NCBI GenBank assembly: GCA_029982245.1
Contig: JARRBX010000001.1
Span: 1-64,000, forward strand
DNA length: 64,000 nucleotides
From: Candidatus Atribacteria bacterium
GTDB lineage: Bacteria > Atribacterota > Atribacteria > Atribacterales > Thermatribacteraceae
Reading direction: 5' to 3'
Part shown: positions 24,306-31,148 of the stretch, piece by piece
Numbering within the stretch: the stretch's first letter is position 1
Layout: every line of letters starts with the position of its first letter
The notes under the pieces: model-generated
Databases searched by the model: none
Told to the model about the DNA's origin: nothing
What the model saw: only the letters and a program-made list of their open reading frames with translations
Made by a program: the position numbers and the translations under genes

Positions 24306-25946
24306 CTATTTGGCATAAACCATTTTTTTCTCAAGCTTACAAACGCCCGCCGGACAAGTTTTGCCCTCAACATGGGCAATAAATTCCTCTTCGAAGAACT
24401 GAAGGCAGCGCAACAAAGGATTGGGTGCTGCTTGCCCCAATCCACAAAAAGCAGTAGCTTTCATGTTCTCTCCCAGCGCTTTCAGCAAAACAAGGTTTTC
24501 TCTGGTTCCCTTGCCCCTCTCGATATTTTCCAGTATTTCAACAATTCGCTTATTGCCGATACGACAAGGCGTACACTTACCACAAGACTCGTGTAAGAAA
24601 AACTCTGCAAAGCTTTTTACTACGTCAACGATGCAATGGCTATCATCGATAATCGTGAGTGCTCCTGAGCCCAGAGCAGAATTGTATTTGGGAAGCGTAT
24701 CAAAAGCCATGGGCACATCCAGAAGTTCCGGTGTCATGGTACCTCCCGAAGGTCCTCCAGTTTGCACCAGCTTAAGACCACGCCCTCCAGGAATACCACC
24801 TCCAATTTCAAAAACCAGTTCTCGCAGAGTAATGCCCATAGGCACTTCTATAAGCCCTGCATTAACAATGTTACCAGTAAGGGTAAACACCTTGGTACCG
24901 GGACAAGTAGGAGTACCAATGTTTTTAAACCATTTCGCACCATTGAGAATTATGGGGGGTATGTTGGCCAAGGTTTCCACGTTATTGATAACAGTAGGTT
25001 TACCCCACAAGCCTTTCTGGGGAGGATAAGGAGGCTTGATGCGGGGTTCACCTCTCCCGCCTTCTATAGAATTAAGAAGTGCTGTCTCTTCCCCACAAAC
25101 GTAAGCTCCAGCTCCTTTGCGAATCTTAATATCAAAACTAAAACCTGAACCCAGGATGTCCTCTCCCAAAAGGCCATATTCTCGAGCCTGATCAATGGCT
25201 TTCTCCAAATGTGCAATGCTTTGAGGATACTCTGCGCGTACATATATGTATCCTTTCGAAGCTCCAACCGCATAGCCCGCTATGGCCATTGCCTCGATAA
25301 TGGAATGCGGATCGCCCTCAAGGATTAACCTGTCCTTAAAGGTGCCTGGTTCCCCCTCGTCCGCATTGCATACCACGAATTTTTGCTCACCAGGAGCTTT
25401 GTAGGTGAATTCCCATTTCAGCCCGGTCGGAAAACCTGCCCCACCACGGCCCAAAAGACCCGAAGCCTTTACCTCCTCTATCACATCCAGGGGTTCCATC
25501 GAAGAGAGCACCTTGGCCAGAGCCTGATACCCGTCACGGGCAATGTAATCTTCTATGTTATTAGGGTCTATAAAACCACTGTTGCGCAAGACCACCCTCC
25601 GCTCTTTTTGAAGCGGAAAAGTTGATACCAGCTCACCAACACCACCAGAGGAAGGCATTTTAAAGCGCAGTTCCTCTACCACGCGACCTTTAAGCAGATG
25701 TTCTTCAACTATTCTTGGAACATCCTGGGGGTGGACCGGAGCGTAGATGACGTTGTCGGGATATATTACCACAAAAGGCGAAGGTATTTCACTCCCCAAA
25801 CTCCCAGTCTCCAGCACTTGTACTTCTTGCGAAAGACCTCGTCTTTTGATCTCTGCAGAGAAGAGTTCCTTAATCTGCAAAGCCCCCAGGGGTACAGAAT
25901 TGCTGCTTACTTCCACAAGCACATGCGCCCTGTAAAGCATACTCAT
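24306..25946 (-). CDS. hydB: NuoF/HydB-like flavin subunit with cysteine-less N-terminal domain
   Basis: 546 aa. The FMN/NADH core is intact: SGLLGRGGAGFPTGLKWEF, CNADEGEPGTFKDRLILEGD, GAGAYVCGEETALLNSIEGG, then the [4Fe-4S] site ESCGKCTPCRIGNKR with FCGLGQ. Two departures stand out. The N-terminal ~125 residues form the thioredoxin-like domain but hold no cysteine; the usual ETGCxGPC becomes ETGSLGSE, so no [2Fe-2S] can be bound there. The protein ends 10 residues after CPAGVC, where HydB homologues continue into a 2[4Fe-4S] ferredoxin domain. It sits directly before hydA (27 bp) and after the second NuoE-like gene, so it is the likely direct partner of HydA. A second ATG at 25940 is a possible start. 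Confidence 0.93.
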   Translation of the reverse strand: MSMLYRAHVLVEVSSNSVPLGALQIKELFSAEIKRRGLSQEVQVLETGSLGSEIPSPFVVIYPDNVIYAPVHPQDVPRIVEEHLLKGRVVEELRFKMPSSGGVGELVSTFPLQKERRVVLRNSGFIDPNNIEDYIARDGYQALAKVLSSMEPLDVIEEVKASGLLGRGGAGFPTGLKWEFTYKAPGEQKFVVCNADEGEPGTFKDRLILEGDPHSIIEAMAIAGYAVGASKGYIYVRAEYPQSIAHLEKAIDQAREYGLLGEDILGSGFSFDIKIRKGAGAYVCGEETALLNSIEGGRGEPRIKPPYPPQKGLWGKPTVINNVETLANIPPIILNGAKWFKNIGTPTCPGTKVFTLTGNIVNAGLIEVPMGITLRELVFEIGGGIPGGRGLKLVQTGGPSGGTMTPELLDVPMAFDTLPKYNSALGSGALTIIDDSHCIVDVVKSFAEFFLHESCGKCTPCRIGNKRIVEILENIERGKGTRENLVLLKALGENMKATAFCGLGQAAPNPLLRCLQFFEEEFIAHVEGKTCPAGVCKLEKKMVYAK

Positions 25947-25952
25947 CCCCCT

Positions 25953-26435
25953 TCACTGACGGTAAAGAGCCAGTATCTCCCGGATTCTTCCTTCCGAAAG
26001 ATTACCGTAAGTCGTTTCATTAATCATCATAGCAGGAGCAACACCGCAAACTCCCAGGCAGCTGGTAACTTCAAGGGTAAAAAGACCATCCCTTGTGGTT
26101 TCTCCTTCTTTTATGCCCAACTCTTTCTTTAAAATTTTAATCACATCAGTTGCACCCCTAACATGGCAGGGAGTGCTCTTGCAAACTCGTATCACATACT
26201 TACCCACAGGTCTGGTTTCCAAAAAGGAGTAAAAAGTAGCCACTCCATACACCTTGCTTGCTGGAACACCCAGCTTTTTGGAAACTCTCTGAAGTACAGG
26301 TTGGGGTAAATATCCAAACTTAGCATTCAAATCTTGCAGGATACACAGGAGAGGGGTTTCCTCTCCTACATAGCGGTCAATTATCTGGTCTACCTCTTCA
26401 AAAAGCTTGTCGTCAACAGTAATAGCGCCCATCAT
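25953..26435 (-). CDS. hydC: NuoE/HydC-like [2Fe-2S] subunit (second copy)
   Basis: 160 aa, thioredoxin-like [2Fe-2S] protein that pairs with NuoF-type flavin subunits. The helical N-terminus (VDQIIDRYVGEETPLLCILQ, FGYLPQPVLQRVSKKLGVPA) precedes VYGVATFYSFLETRP. The four ligands lie in CKSTPCHVRGA and CLGVCGVAPAM. ATG 26435 overlaps the NuoF-GltD gene stop by 4 bp, and hydB follows after 6 bp. It is one of two NuoE-like genes in the operon and probably forms the HydABC core with 24306-25946 and hydA. Confidence 0.94.
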   Translation of the reverse strand: MMGAITVDDKLFEEVDQIIDRYVGEETPLLCILQDLNAKFGYLPQPVLQRVSKKLGVPASKVYGVATFYSFLETRPVGKYVIRVCKSTPCHVRGATDVIKILKKELGIKEGETTRDGLFTLEVTSCLGVCGVAPAMMINETTYGNLSEGRIREILALYRQ

Positions 26436-29400
26436 CCCTCTTCCTCCTCAACCATTGCCATTTGCTGATACTTCTTCATTACTTTCTCGAGATCACAGCG
26501 CAAGCAACGCTCGGCTTCCAGACGCGCAGCTTCCTCATCCAGACATAATTTAACCTCGGCAAAACTGCATACTCTTTCCCTAACTGGAATCTCGCGTGGC
26601 TTCACACGAGGAATTTCTTTTATCACTGGTGGTTCTTCTATAATCGAAGGACGTTCAGGTTGCACCACCAACTCCTCTTCCTCGCCTTTCACCTCTTTGA
26701 GATAATCATGTATACTAAAAGCAGCCTTTTTGCCACAAGCCATAGCGCTTACAACCGTTGCTTCAGCACCAATCATATCTCCACCAGCAAAAACACCGGG
26801 TAAAGAAGTGGAAAGAGTATACCTATCCACAACCACGTTGCCGCGATGATCCAGGGTAATACCTTCAGCAAATCCCTCCAGATTCGGAGCTTGACCCACG
26901 GCTGCCACCACCAGATCGCAATCCAGGACAACTTCTGCACCTTCAATAGGTACCGGTCTTCTTCTCCCGCTACGGTCGAACCCAGAGAGACGCATCCTCT
27001 GCAATTTTATACCCTTGACATTCCCTTTTTCATCACCCAGAATTTCCAGAGGAGCCATCAAGAAGTGGAACACAATGCCTTCCTTTTCTGCATCTTCAAT
27101 TTCCTCGTACAGAGCGGGCATCTCCTCACGAGTTCTGCGATATACCACGTTTACCTCTTCAGCACCCAATCTCAAAAGCGTCCGCGCAGCGTCCATAGCA
27201 GCGTTACCACCACCAACTACCACTGCTTTTTGGGGAGCCTCCACAGGCTCGCCAAGATTAACCTTTTTGAGGAGATCCAGGGCAGGGATAACACCCTTCA
27301 AGTTCTCCCCAGGAATGCCAAGTGGCATGCTCTTCCAGGCTCCTATAGCCAGGAACACCGCATCATAGTTTTCTCGCAACTCCTGCAACGTAAAGTCCTT
27401 GCCCAAACACTTATTAGGCTGAAAGTCTATTCCCATAGCCTGGAGCTGCTTTAGGTCATAGTCCAGAGCCTCTCTCGGCAAGCGATAAGGAGGAATGCCC
27501 ACCGCCAGCATTCCACCAATCACAGGAAGAGCTTCAAAAACAGTAACCGAATATCCCTTCCGAGCCAGGAAGTAAGCACAGGTAAGGCCTGCGGGACCAG
27601 AACCAACTATAGCTACTTTAGCATCGCGCTTTCTTTCCATAACCACAGGCAACATTAAACGGTTCACTCGAGCGTAATCAGCCACAAAACGTTTCAAGTC
27701 ATCTATGGCAACTGGTTCATCAAGCTGGCTGCGGCGACATTTAGCTTCGCAGTAGCGGTTGCAAACCCTTCCACAAACCGAAGGAAGAGGATTGTCCTCA
27801 CGGATAATCTGCAACGCCCCAATGTAATTTCCTTCTTTAATTTGTGCAACATATCCAGGAACGTCTATGCCCAGAGGACAGGCATGCTGACAGGGAGCTC
27901 TGAACAGCGGACGACAGACAACAGCAGGGCATCGTTTTTCCCGTATATGAGCTTCATATTCATCTCTGAAGTAGAGCAAAGTGCTCAAAACCGGATTAGG
28001 AGCAGTCTGTCCTAAACCACAAAGAGCAGTCGCTTTTATCTGTTTGGCCAAGTCTTCAAGTAATTCAATGTCTCCCTCTCTACCTTCGCCGTTGGTAATC
28101 CTCTGCAAAATTTCCAGCATCCGCTTGGTGCCTATACGGCAGGGCGTACATTTACCACAGGACTCATCCTGAACAAATTCCAAGAAGAAACGAGCAAGGT
28201 CAACCATACAGGTATCCTCATCCATTACGATGAGACCACCTGAACCCATGATTGCTCCCAGCTCCTTAAGTGAGTCATAATCTATTTCAACGTTAAGGTA
28301 CTCGCAGGGAATGCACCCTCCAGAAGGACCGCCAATCTGTACTGCTTTGAGTTTCTTTTCGCCTCGAACCCCTCCACCAAGGTCATAGACAATTTCACCA
28401 AGAGTAATTCCCATGGGAACCTCAACAAGACCAGTGTTCTGAATATCTCCAGCAAGTGCAAAAACTTTGGTACCTTTGCTTCCTTCAGTACCAATGGCTC
28501 TGAACCAATCTGCCCCATTCAAGATGATAGGAGGAATGTTGGCATAAGTTTCCACATTGTTAATTAAGGTTGGTTTACCCCACAGGCCCTCAGAAGCTGG
28601 GAAAGGAGGTTTGGGTCGGGGCATTCCTCTCTTTCCCTCTACAGAAGCGATAAGGGCAGTCTCTTCACCACACACGAAAGCACCAGCCCCAATTCTTATT
28701 TCTATGTCAAAATTAAAGCCCGTCCCCAGAATGTTTTCGCCCAAAAGACCATACTCTCTGGCCTGCTCAATAGCGTGTTGCAAGCGCTCCACGGCCAGCG
28801 GATACTCAGCTCGCACATAAACATACCCCTGAGAGGCTCCAACTGCATAACCCGCTATGGCCATGGCTTCGAGAACCGAATGAGGGTCTCCCTCAAGTAT
28901 GCTACGATCCATAAAAGCACCTGGATCGCCCTCATCAGCATTACAGATAACATATTTTTCATCTCCAGGTGACTTTCGGGTAAATTCCCATTTCAGCCCG
29001 GTCGGAAAACCTGCCCCACCACGGCCTCTCAAACCGGATTTTTTTACTTCTTCAATGACTTCTTCAGGAGTCATTGAAGAAAGCACCTTGGCCAGAGCCT
29101 GATACCCGTCACGGGCAATGTACTCCTCGATATTTAAAGGATTAATAAAACCACTGTTGCGCAGGGCGATTTTAACCTGCTTTTTGAAAAAATCGATTTC
29201 CTGAATAAACTTACGTCTTTCATCTTCAGAAGGCTGATAAAGAAGCCTATCTACAACTCTTCCCTTCAAAAGGTGCTCTTCCACTATTTCCTGCACATCT
29301 TCAACGGTCACCCTCTGGTAAAAAACCCCTTCCGGATAAATGATCATCAAAGGACCAAGATTGCAGGGACCAACACACCCGGTTTCTATCAAACGGACCT

Positions 29401-29521
29401 CATTATCCAAACCGTTTTTTTGAAGTTCTTTTACTAACGCCTCTTTTACCTTAAGTGCACCCGAAGAAATACAGGCTGCACCAGCACACAAAAGCACCTG
29501 ACACCTTTCCATCCCATTCAT
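26432..29521 (-). CDS. NuoF-GltD fusion: NADH-binding flavin subunit joined to an NAD(P)H:FAD oxidoreductase
   Basis: A 1029-aa fusion. Start ATG 29521 has GGGAGG upstream (MNGMERCQVLLC); the frame is open to 29566. Domains: thioredoxin-like [2Fe-2S] with ligands intact (CQVLLCAGAACISSG, TGCVGPC; 1-125); NuoF FMN/NADH core (GLRGRGGAGFPTGLKWEF, CNADEGDPGAFMDRS, VCGEETALIASVEG); [4Fe-4S] CGKCTPCRIG plus LCGLGQ (to about 520); GltD Fer4 domain (CPAVVCRPLFRAPCQHACP, CGRVCNRYCEAKC); FAD site AIVGSGPAGLTCAYFLARKG; NAD(P) site VVVGGGNAAMDAARTLLRLG with VYRRTREEMP, whose Arg pair suggests NADPH; C-terminal EAERCLRCD. NuoF-plus-GltD modules occur in Stn-type transhydrogenases, the nearest parallel I know. 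The likely role is exchange among NADH, NADPH and ferredoxin with the hydrogenase. Confidence 0.93.
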   Translation of the reverse strand: MNGMERCQVLLCAGAACISSGALKVKEALVKELQKNGLDNEVRLIETGCVGPCNLGPLMIIYPEGVFYQRVTVEDVQEIVEEHLLKGRVVDRLLYQPSEDERRKFIQEIDFFKKQVKIALRNSGFINPLNIEEYIARDGYQALAKVLSSMTPEEVIEEVKKSGLRGRGGAGFPTGLKWEFTRKSPGDEKYVICNADEGDPGAFMDRSILEGDPHSVLEAMAIAGYAVGASQGYVYVRAEYPLAVERLQHAIEQAREYGLLGENILGTGFNFDIEIRIGAGAFVCGEETALIASVEGKRGMPRPKPPFPASEGLWGKPTLINNVETYANIPPIILNGADWFRAIGTEGSKGTKVFALAGDIQNTGLVEVPMGITLGEIVYDLGGGVRGEKKLKAVQIGGPSGGCIPCEYLNVEIDYDSLKELGAIMGSGGLIVMDEDTCMVDLARFFLEFVQDESCGKCTPCRIGTKRMLEILQRITNGEGREGDIELLEDLAKQIKATALCGLGQTAPNPVLSTLLYFRDEYEAHIREKRCPAVVCRPLFRAPCQHACPLGIDVPGYVAQIKEGNYIGALQIIREDNPLPSVCGRVCNRYCEAKCRRSQLDEPVAIDDLKRFVADYARVNRLMLPVVMERKRDAKVAIVGSGPAGLTCAYFLARKGYSVTVFEALPVIGGMLAVGIPPYRLPREALDYDLKQLQAMGIDFQPNKCLGKDFTLQELRENYDAVFLAIGAWKSMPLGIPGENLKGVIPALDLLKKVNLGEPVEAPQKAVVVGGGNAAMDAARTLLRLGAEEVNVVYRRTREEMPALYEEIEDAEKEGIVFHFLMAPLEILGDEKGNVKGIKLQRMRLSGFDRSGRRRPVPIEGAEVVLDCDLVVAAVGQAPNLEGFAEGITLDHRGNVVVDRYTLSTSLPGVFAGGDMIGAEATVVSAMACGKKAAFSIHDYLKEVKGEEEELVVQPERPSIIEEPPVIKEIPRVKPREIPVRERVCSFAEVKLCLDEEAARLEAERCLRCDLEKVMKKYQQMAMVEEEEG

Positions 29522-29544
29522 AACGTTACCTCCCAACCTCTTCT

Positions 29545-29913
29545 CTATTCGGTGTGAATTACCCATTCACCCACAATTTGACCATTGACAAGGTGCGAAA
29601 CCACAACTTGCCTTGCCTTCTCTGGGGTTAAGTTCCCATAGAGGACCTTTTGTGAACCATTCTCAACGCTTATCAAGGGTTCTCTATCGCAGAGACCAAT
29701 ACACCCCGCCTGAGTCACTACCACGTCTTTCAGGTTGCGCCTGCTTATTTCATCCAGGACCGCAGACATAATTTGCCTGGCTCCTGCAGCAATGCCACAG
29801 GTTCCCATGTGCACCGTAACCTTATACTTTGCTTTCCCTTCCCGTAGAGCAACGTTTTTTTGAGCTTCCTCCTTAATTCTTTTGAGGTCCTCAATGCTTT
29901 TAATTTTCATCAT
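29545..29913 (-). CDS. thioredoxin-like (2Fe-2S) ferredoxin
   Basis: 122 aa, small thioredoxin-fold [2Fe-2S] protein common in clostridial-type hydrogenase operons. Motifs are HMGTCGIAAGARQIMSAVLD and TQAGCIGLCDREPLISVENG, giving three cysteines plus the conserved CxGxC spacing. AAGGAGG stands 4 nt before ATG 29913 (a second ATG follows immediately). It overlaps the HATPase stop by 14 bp and lies 23 bp before the NuoF-GltD start. Probably an electron-carrying subunit or assembly partner of the NuoF-type protein after it. Confidence 0.9.
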   Translation of the reverse strand: MMKIKSIEDLKRIKEEAQKNVALREGKAKYKVTVHMGTCGIAAGARQIMSAVLDEISRRNLKDVVVTQAGCIGLCDREPLISVENGSQKVLYGNLTPEKARQVVVSHLVNGQIVGEWVIHTE

Positions 29914-30469
29914 TTACGCCTCCTTCTCGAAAAGACTTTTCCTGAAAATTAATCCACTCCTTAACAGCCGGCAAGACAGCTGGTAAATCCTCAGGGTTAT
30001 CCACTCCAAGATACTCTAAGAGTTCCTTGCTACTAAAACGCCACTCAACGCCATCCACGTTATGTACAAACTCAAACTCTACTTCTGGGTTGGCAACAAT
30101 CAGAGCAACCAGAGTCTCGGCAATATCGCCAAGCGGAGGAAGGTCAATGTGGCTCCTTTTAAAGGTGACAATCAGCTCGGTTCCCTTGCCTTTCTGAGAA
30201 CTCAAACGGACATTTCCTTCGCACTGTTCAGCAAGCTGCTTGATGAGCGGAAGTCCCAAACCGATTTTTTTCCTCTTGTTTTGACCAGTAAAAAAGGGAT
30301 CAAAAACGTGCTTCAAGACATGCTCTTCCATACCTCTACCGTTGTCCTTAATAAGCAACTGCAAGGTGTCAGAAGACGTATCCTCAAAAACACCAATAGT
30401 CACTTTACTGGCCCCAGCTCGAAGAGAATTTTCAACCAGATCCAGAATATGAAGAGAAAGATCTTTCAT
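29900..30469 (-). CDS. sensorless histidine-kinase-type ATPase (HATPase_c) protein
   Basis: 189 aa beginning directly with a GHKL ATPase domain: N box LHILDLVENSLRAGASKVTI, G1 IKDNGRGMEEHVLKHVFDPF, G2 GLGLPLIKQLAEQCEGNV and GTELIVTF. No sensor, membrane helix or phospho-accepting H-box is visible, so it is not a complete two-component kinase. About 60 residues follow the ATPase domain. Such proteins recur between NuoE-like and 2Fe-2S genes in hydrogenase operons, but their role is unknown; regulation or assembly is a guess. Confidence 0.88.
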   Translation of the reverse strand: MKDLSLHILDLVENSLRAGASKVTIGVFEDTSSDTLQLLIKDNGRGMEEHVLKHVFDPFFTGQNKRKKIGLGLPLIKQLAEQCEGNVRLSSQKGKGTELIVTFKRSHIDLPPLGDIAETLVALIVANPEVEFEFVHNVDGVEWRFSSKELLEYLGVDNPEDLPAVLPAVKEWINFQEKSFREGGVNDEN

Positions 30470-30489
30470 TCACCTGTTCATCCGGTACC

Positions 30490-30996
30490 TCAGGTGTAAT
30501 TGCTAATAATTTCCATAATCTGAGAAGGATTCACTCTTTTATGAACATCGTTGTCTATACGCACCACTGGCGCAAGACCGCATGCTCCAGCACAGCGCAT
30601 CACTTCAACCGAATAAAGACCATCCTCAGTAACCTCCCCAACCCCTATTCCCAGCTCTTTCTGAATCTTGTCCAGGATTTCCTGTCCTCCCCGCACATAG
30701 CAGGCAGTACCCAGACACACCTGAATAACATGCTTTCCACGCGGTTTCATAGAAAAGAAGTGGTAAAAAGTTACCACTCCATAAACCTCGCTAAGAGGAA
30801 CATCAAGTTCACGCGCAACGATTCTTAGCACCGAAGGTGGTAAATAACCAACTATGTTTTGCACCGCATGCAAGGCTTGGATAAGAACACCCTTTTTCCC
30901 TTTAAAGCGGGATAAAACACCAAGCAAGGTGTCTTCAAGTTCAGAAGAAATCTCCATATCTCTGGTTCTTTCTTCTACTTCAAGGTTAGCCACCAC
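30490..30996 (-). CDS. NuoE-like [2Fe-2S] subunit (first copy)
   Basis: 168 aa, first gene of the hydrogenase operon. Same fold as 25953-26435 but clearly diverged: FKGKKGVLIQALHAVQNIVG, LPPSVLRIVARELDVPLSEV, VYGVVTFYHFFSMKPRGKHV, ligands in CLGTACYVRGGQEIL and CAGACGLAPVV. The start is GTG at 30994-30996 with GGGGGA five nt upstream. Two NuoE genes in one operon suggest one per NuoF-like subunit; this one is nearer the NuoF-GltD fusion and the ferredoxin gene. Promoter and palindrome lie in the gap before it. Confidence 0.93.
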   Translation of the reverse strand: MVANLEVEERTRDMEISSELEDTLLGVLSRFKGKKGVLIQALHAVQNIVGYLPPSVLRIVARELDVPLSEVYGVVTFYHFFSMKPRGKHVIQVCLGTACYVRGGQEILDKIQKELGIGVGEVTEDGLYSVEVMRCAGACGLAPVVRIDNDVHKRVNPSQIMEIISNYT

Positions 30997-31021
30997 TATC
31001 TCCCCCTAAAACAAATTTCTC

Positions 31022-31043
31022 ACCCAAACTTTGGGTTATTATA
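31022..31043 (-). promoter_or_regulatory. promoter -10 and palindromic operator of the hydrogenase operon
   Basis: On the minus strand a perfect TATAAT occupies 31038-31043. Right after it lies the 15-bp palindrome ACCCAAAGTTTGGGT (31022-31036), spanning the predicted start near 31031. A weak TTCACT lies 17 nt upstream of the -10. Placement over the start site is typical for a repressor operator. It does not match the Rex consensus (TTGTGAA-N6-TTCACAA). Confidence 0.6.
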
Positions 31044-31052
31044 AACCGAATT

Positions 31053-31079
31053 TCAAAAAAAGTGAAGCAAATCACTTAT
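31053..31079 (-). terminator. weak intrinsic terminator after clpC
   Basis: Minus strand: AAGTGA and TCACTT form a 6-bp stem around TTTGCT, followed by TTTTTTT-like Ts and TGAAATTC. The stem is short and AT-rich. It lies about 70 nt after the clpC stop and just upstream of the hydrogenase -10. Confidence 0.5.
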
Positions 31080-31148
31080 CAATTTTAAAATTATTTAATT
31101 TTTACCGCCCATATCTTGTTTACTACCTTTCCAGGCTCGAATCCGCAA

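Noticed and set aside
23949-25148. Long plus-strand open frames (up to about 215 codons) opposite hydA and hydB
   Set aside because: They lie antisense to strongly conserved genes, have no SD or recognisable domains, and are low-complexity mirror frames.
26846-27454. 202-codon plus-strand frame opposite the NuoF-GltD fusion
   Set aside because: Antisense shadow of the GltD domain, whose FAD and NAD(P) motifs are intact on the minus strand.
31022-31080. Rex operator before the hydrogenase operon
   Set aside because: The palindrome ACCCAAAGTTTGGGT does not fit TTGTGAA-N6-TTCACAA, and AAGTGA/TCACTT is a short stem followed by Ts, better read as a terminator.
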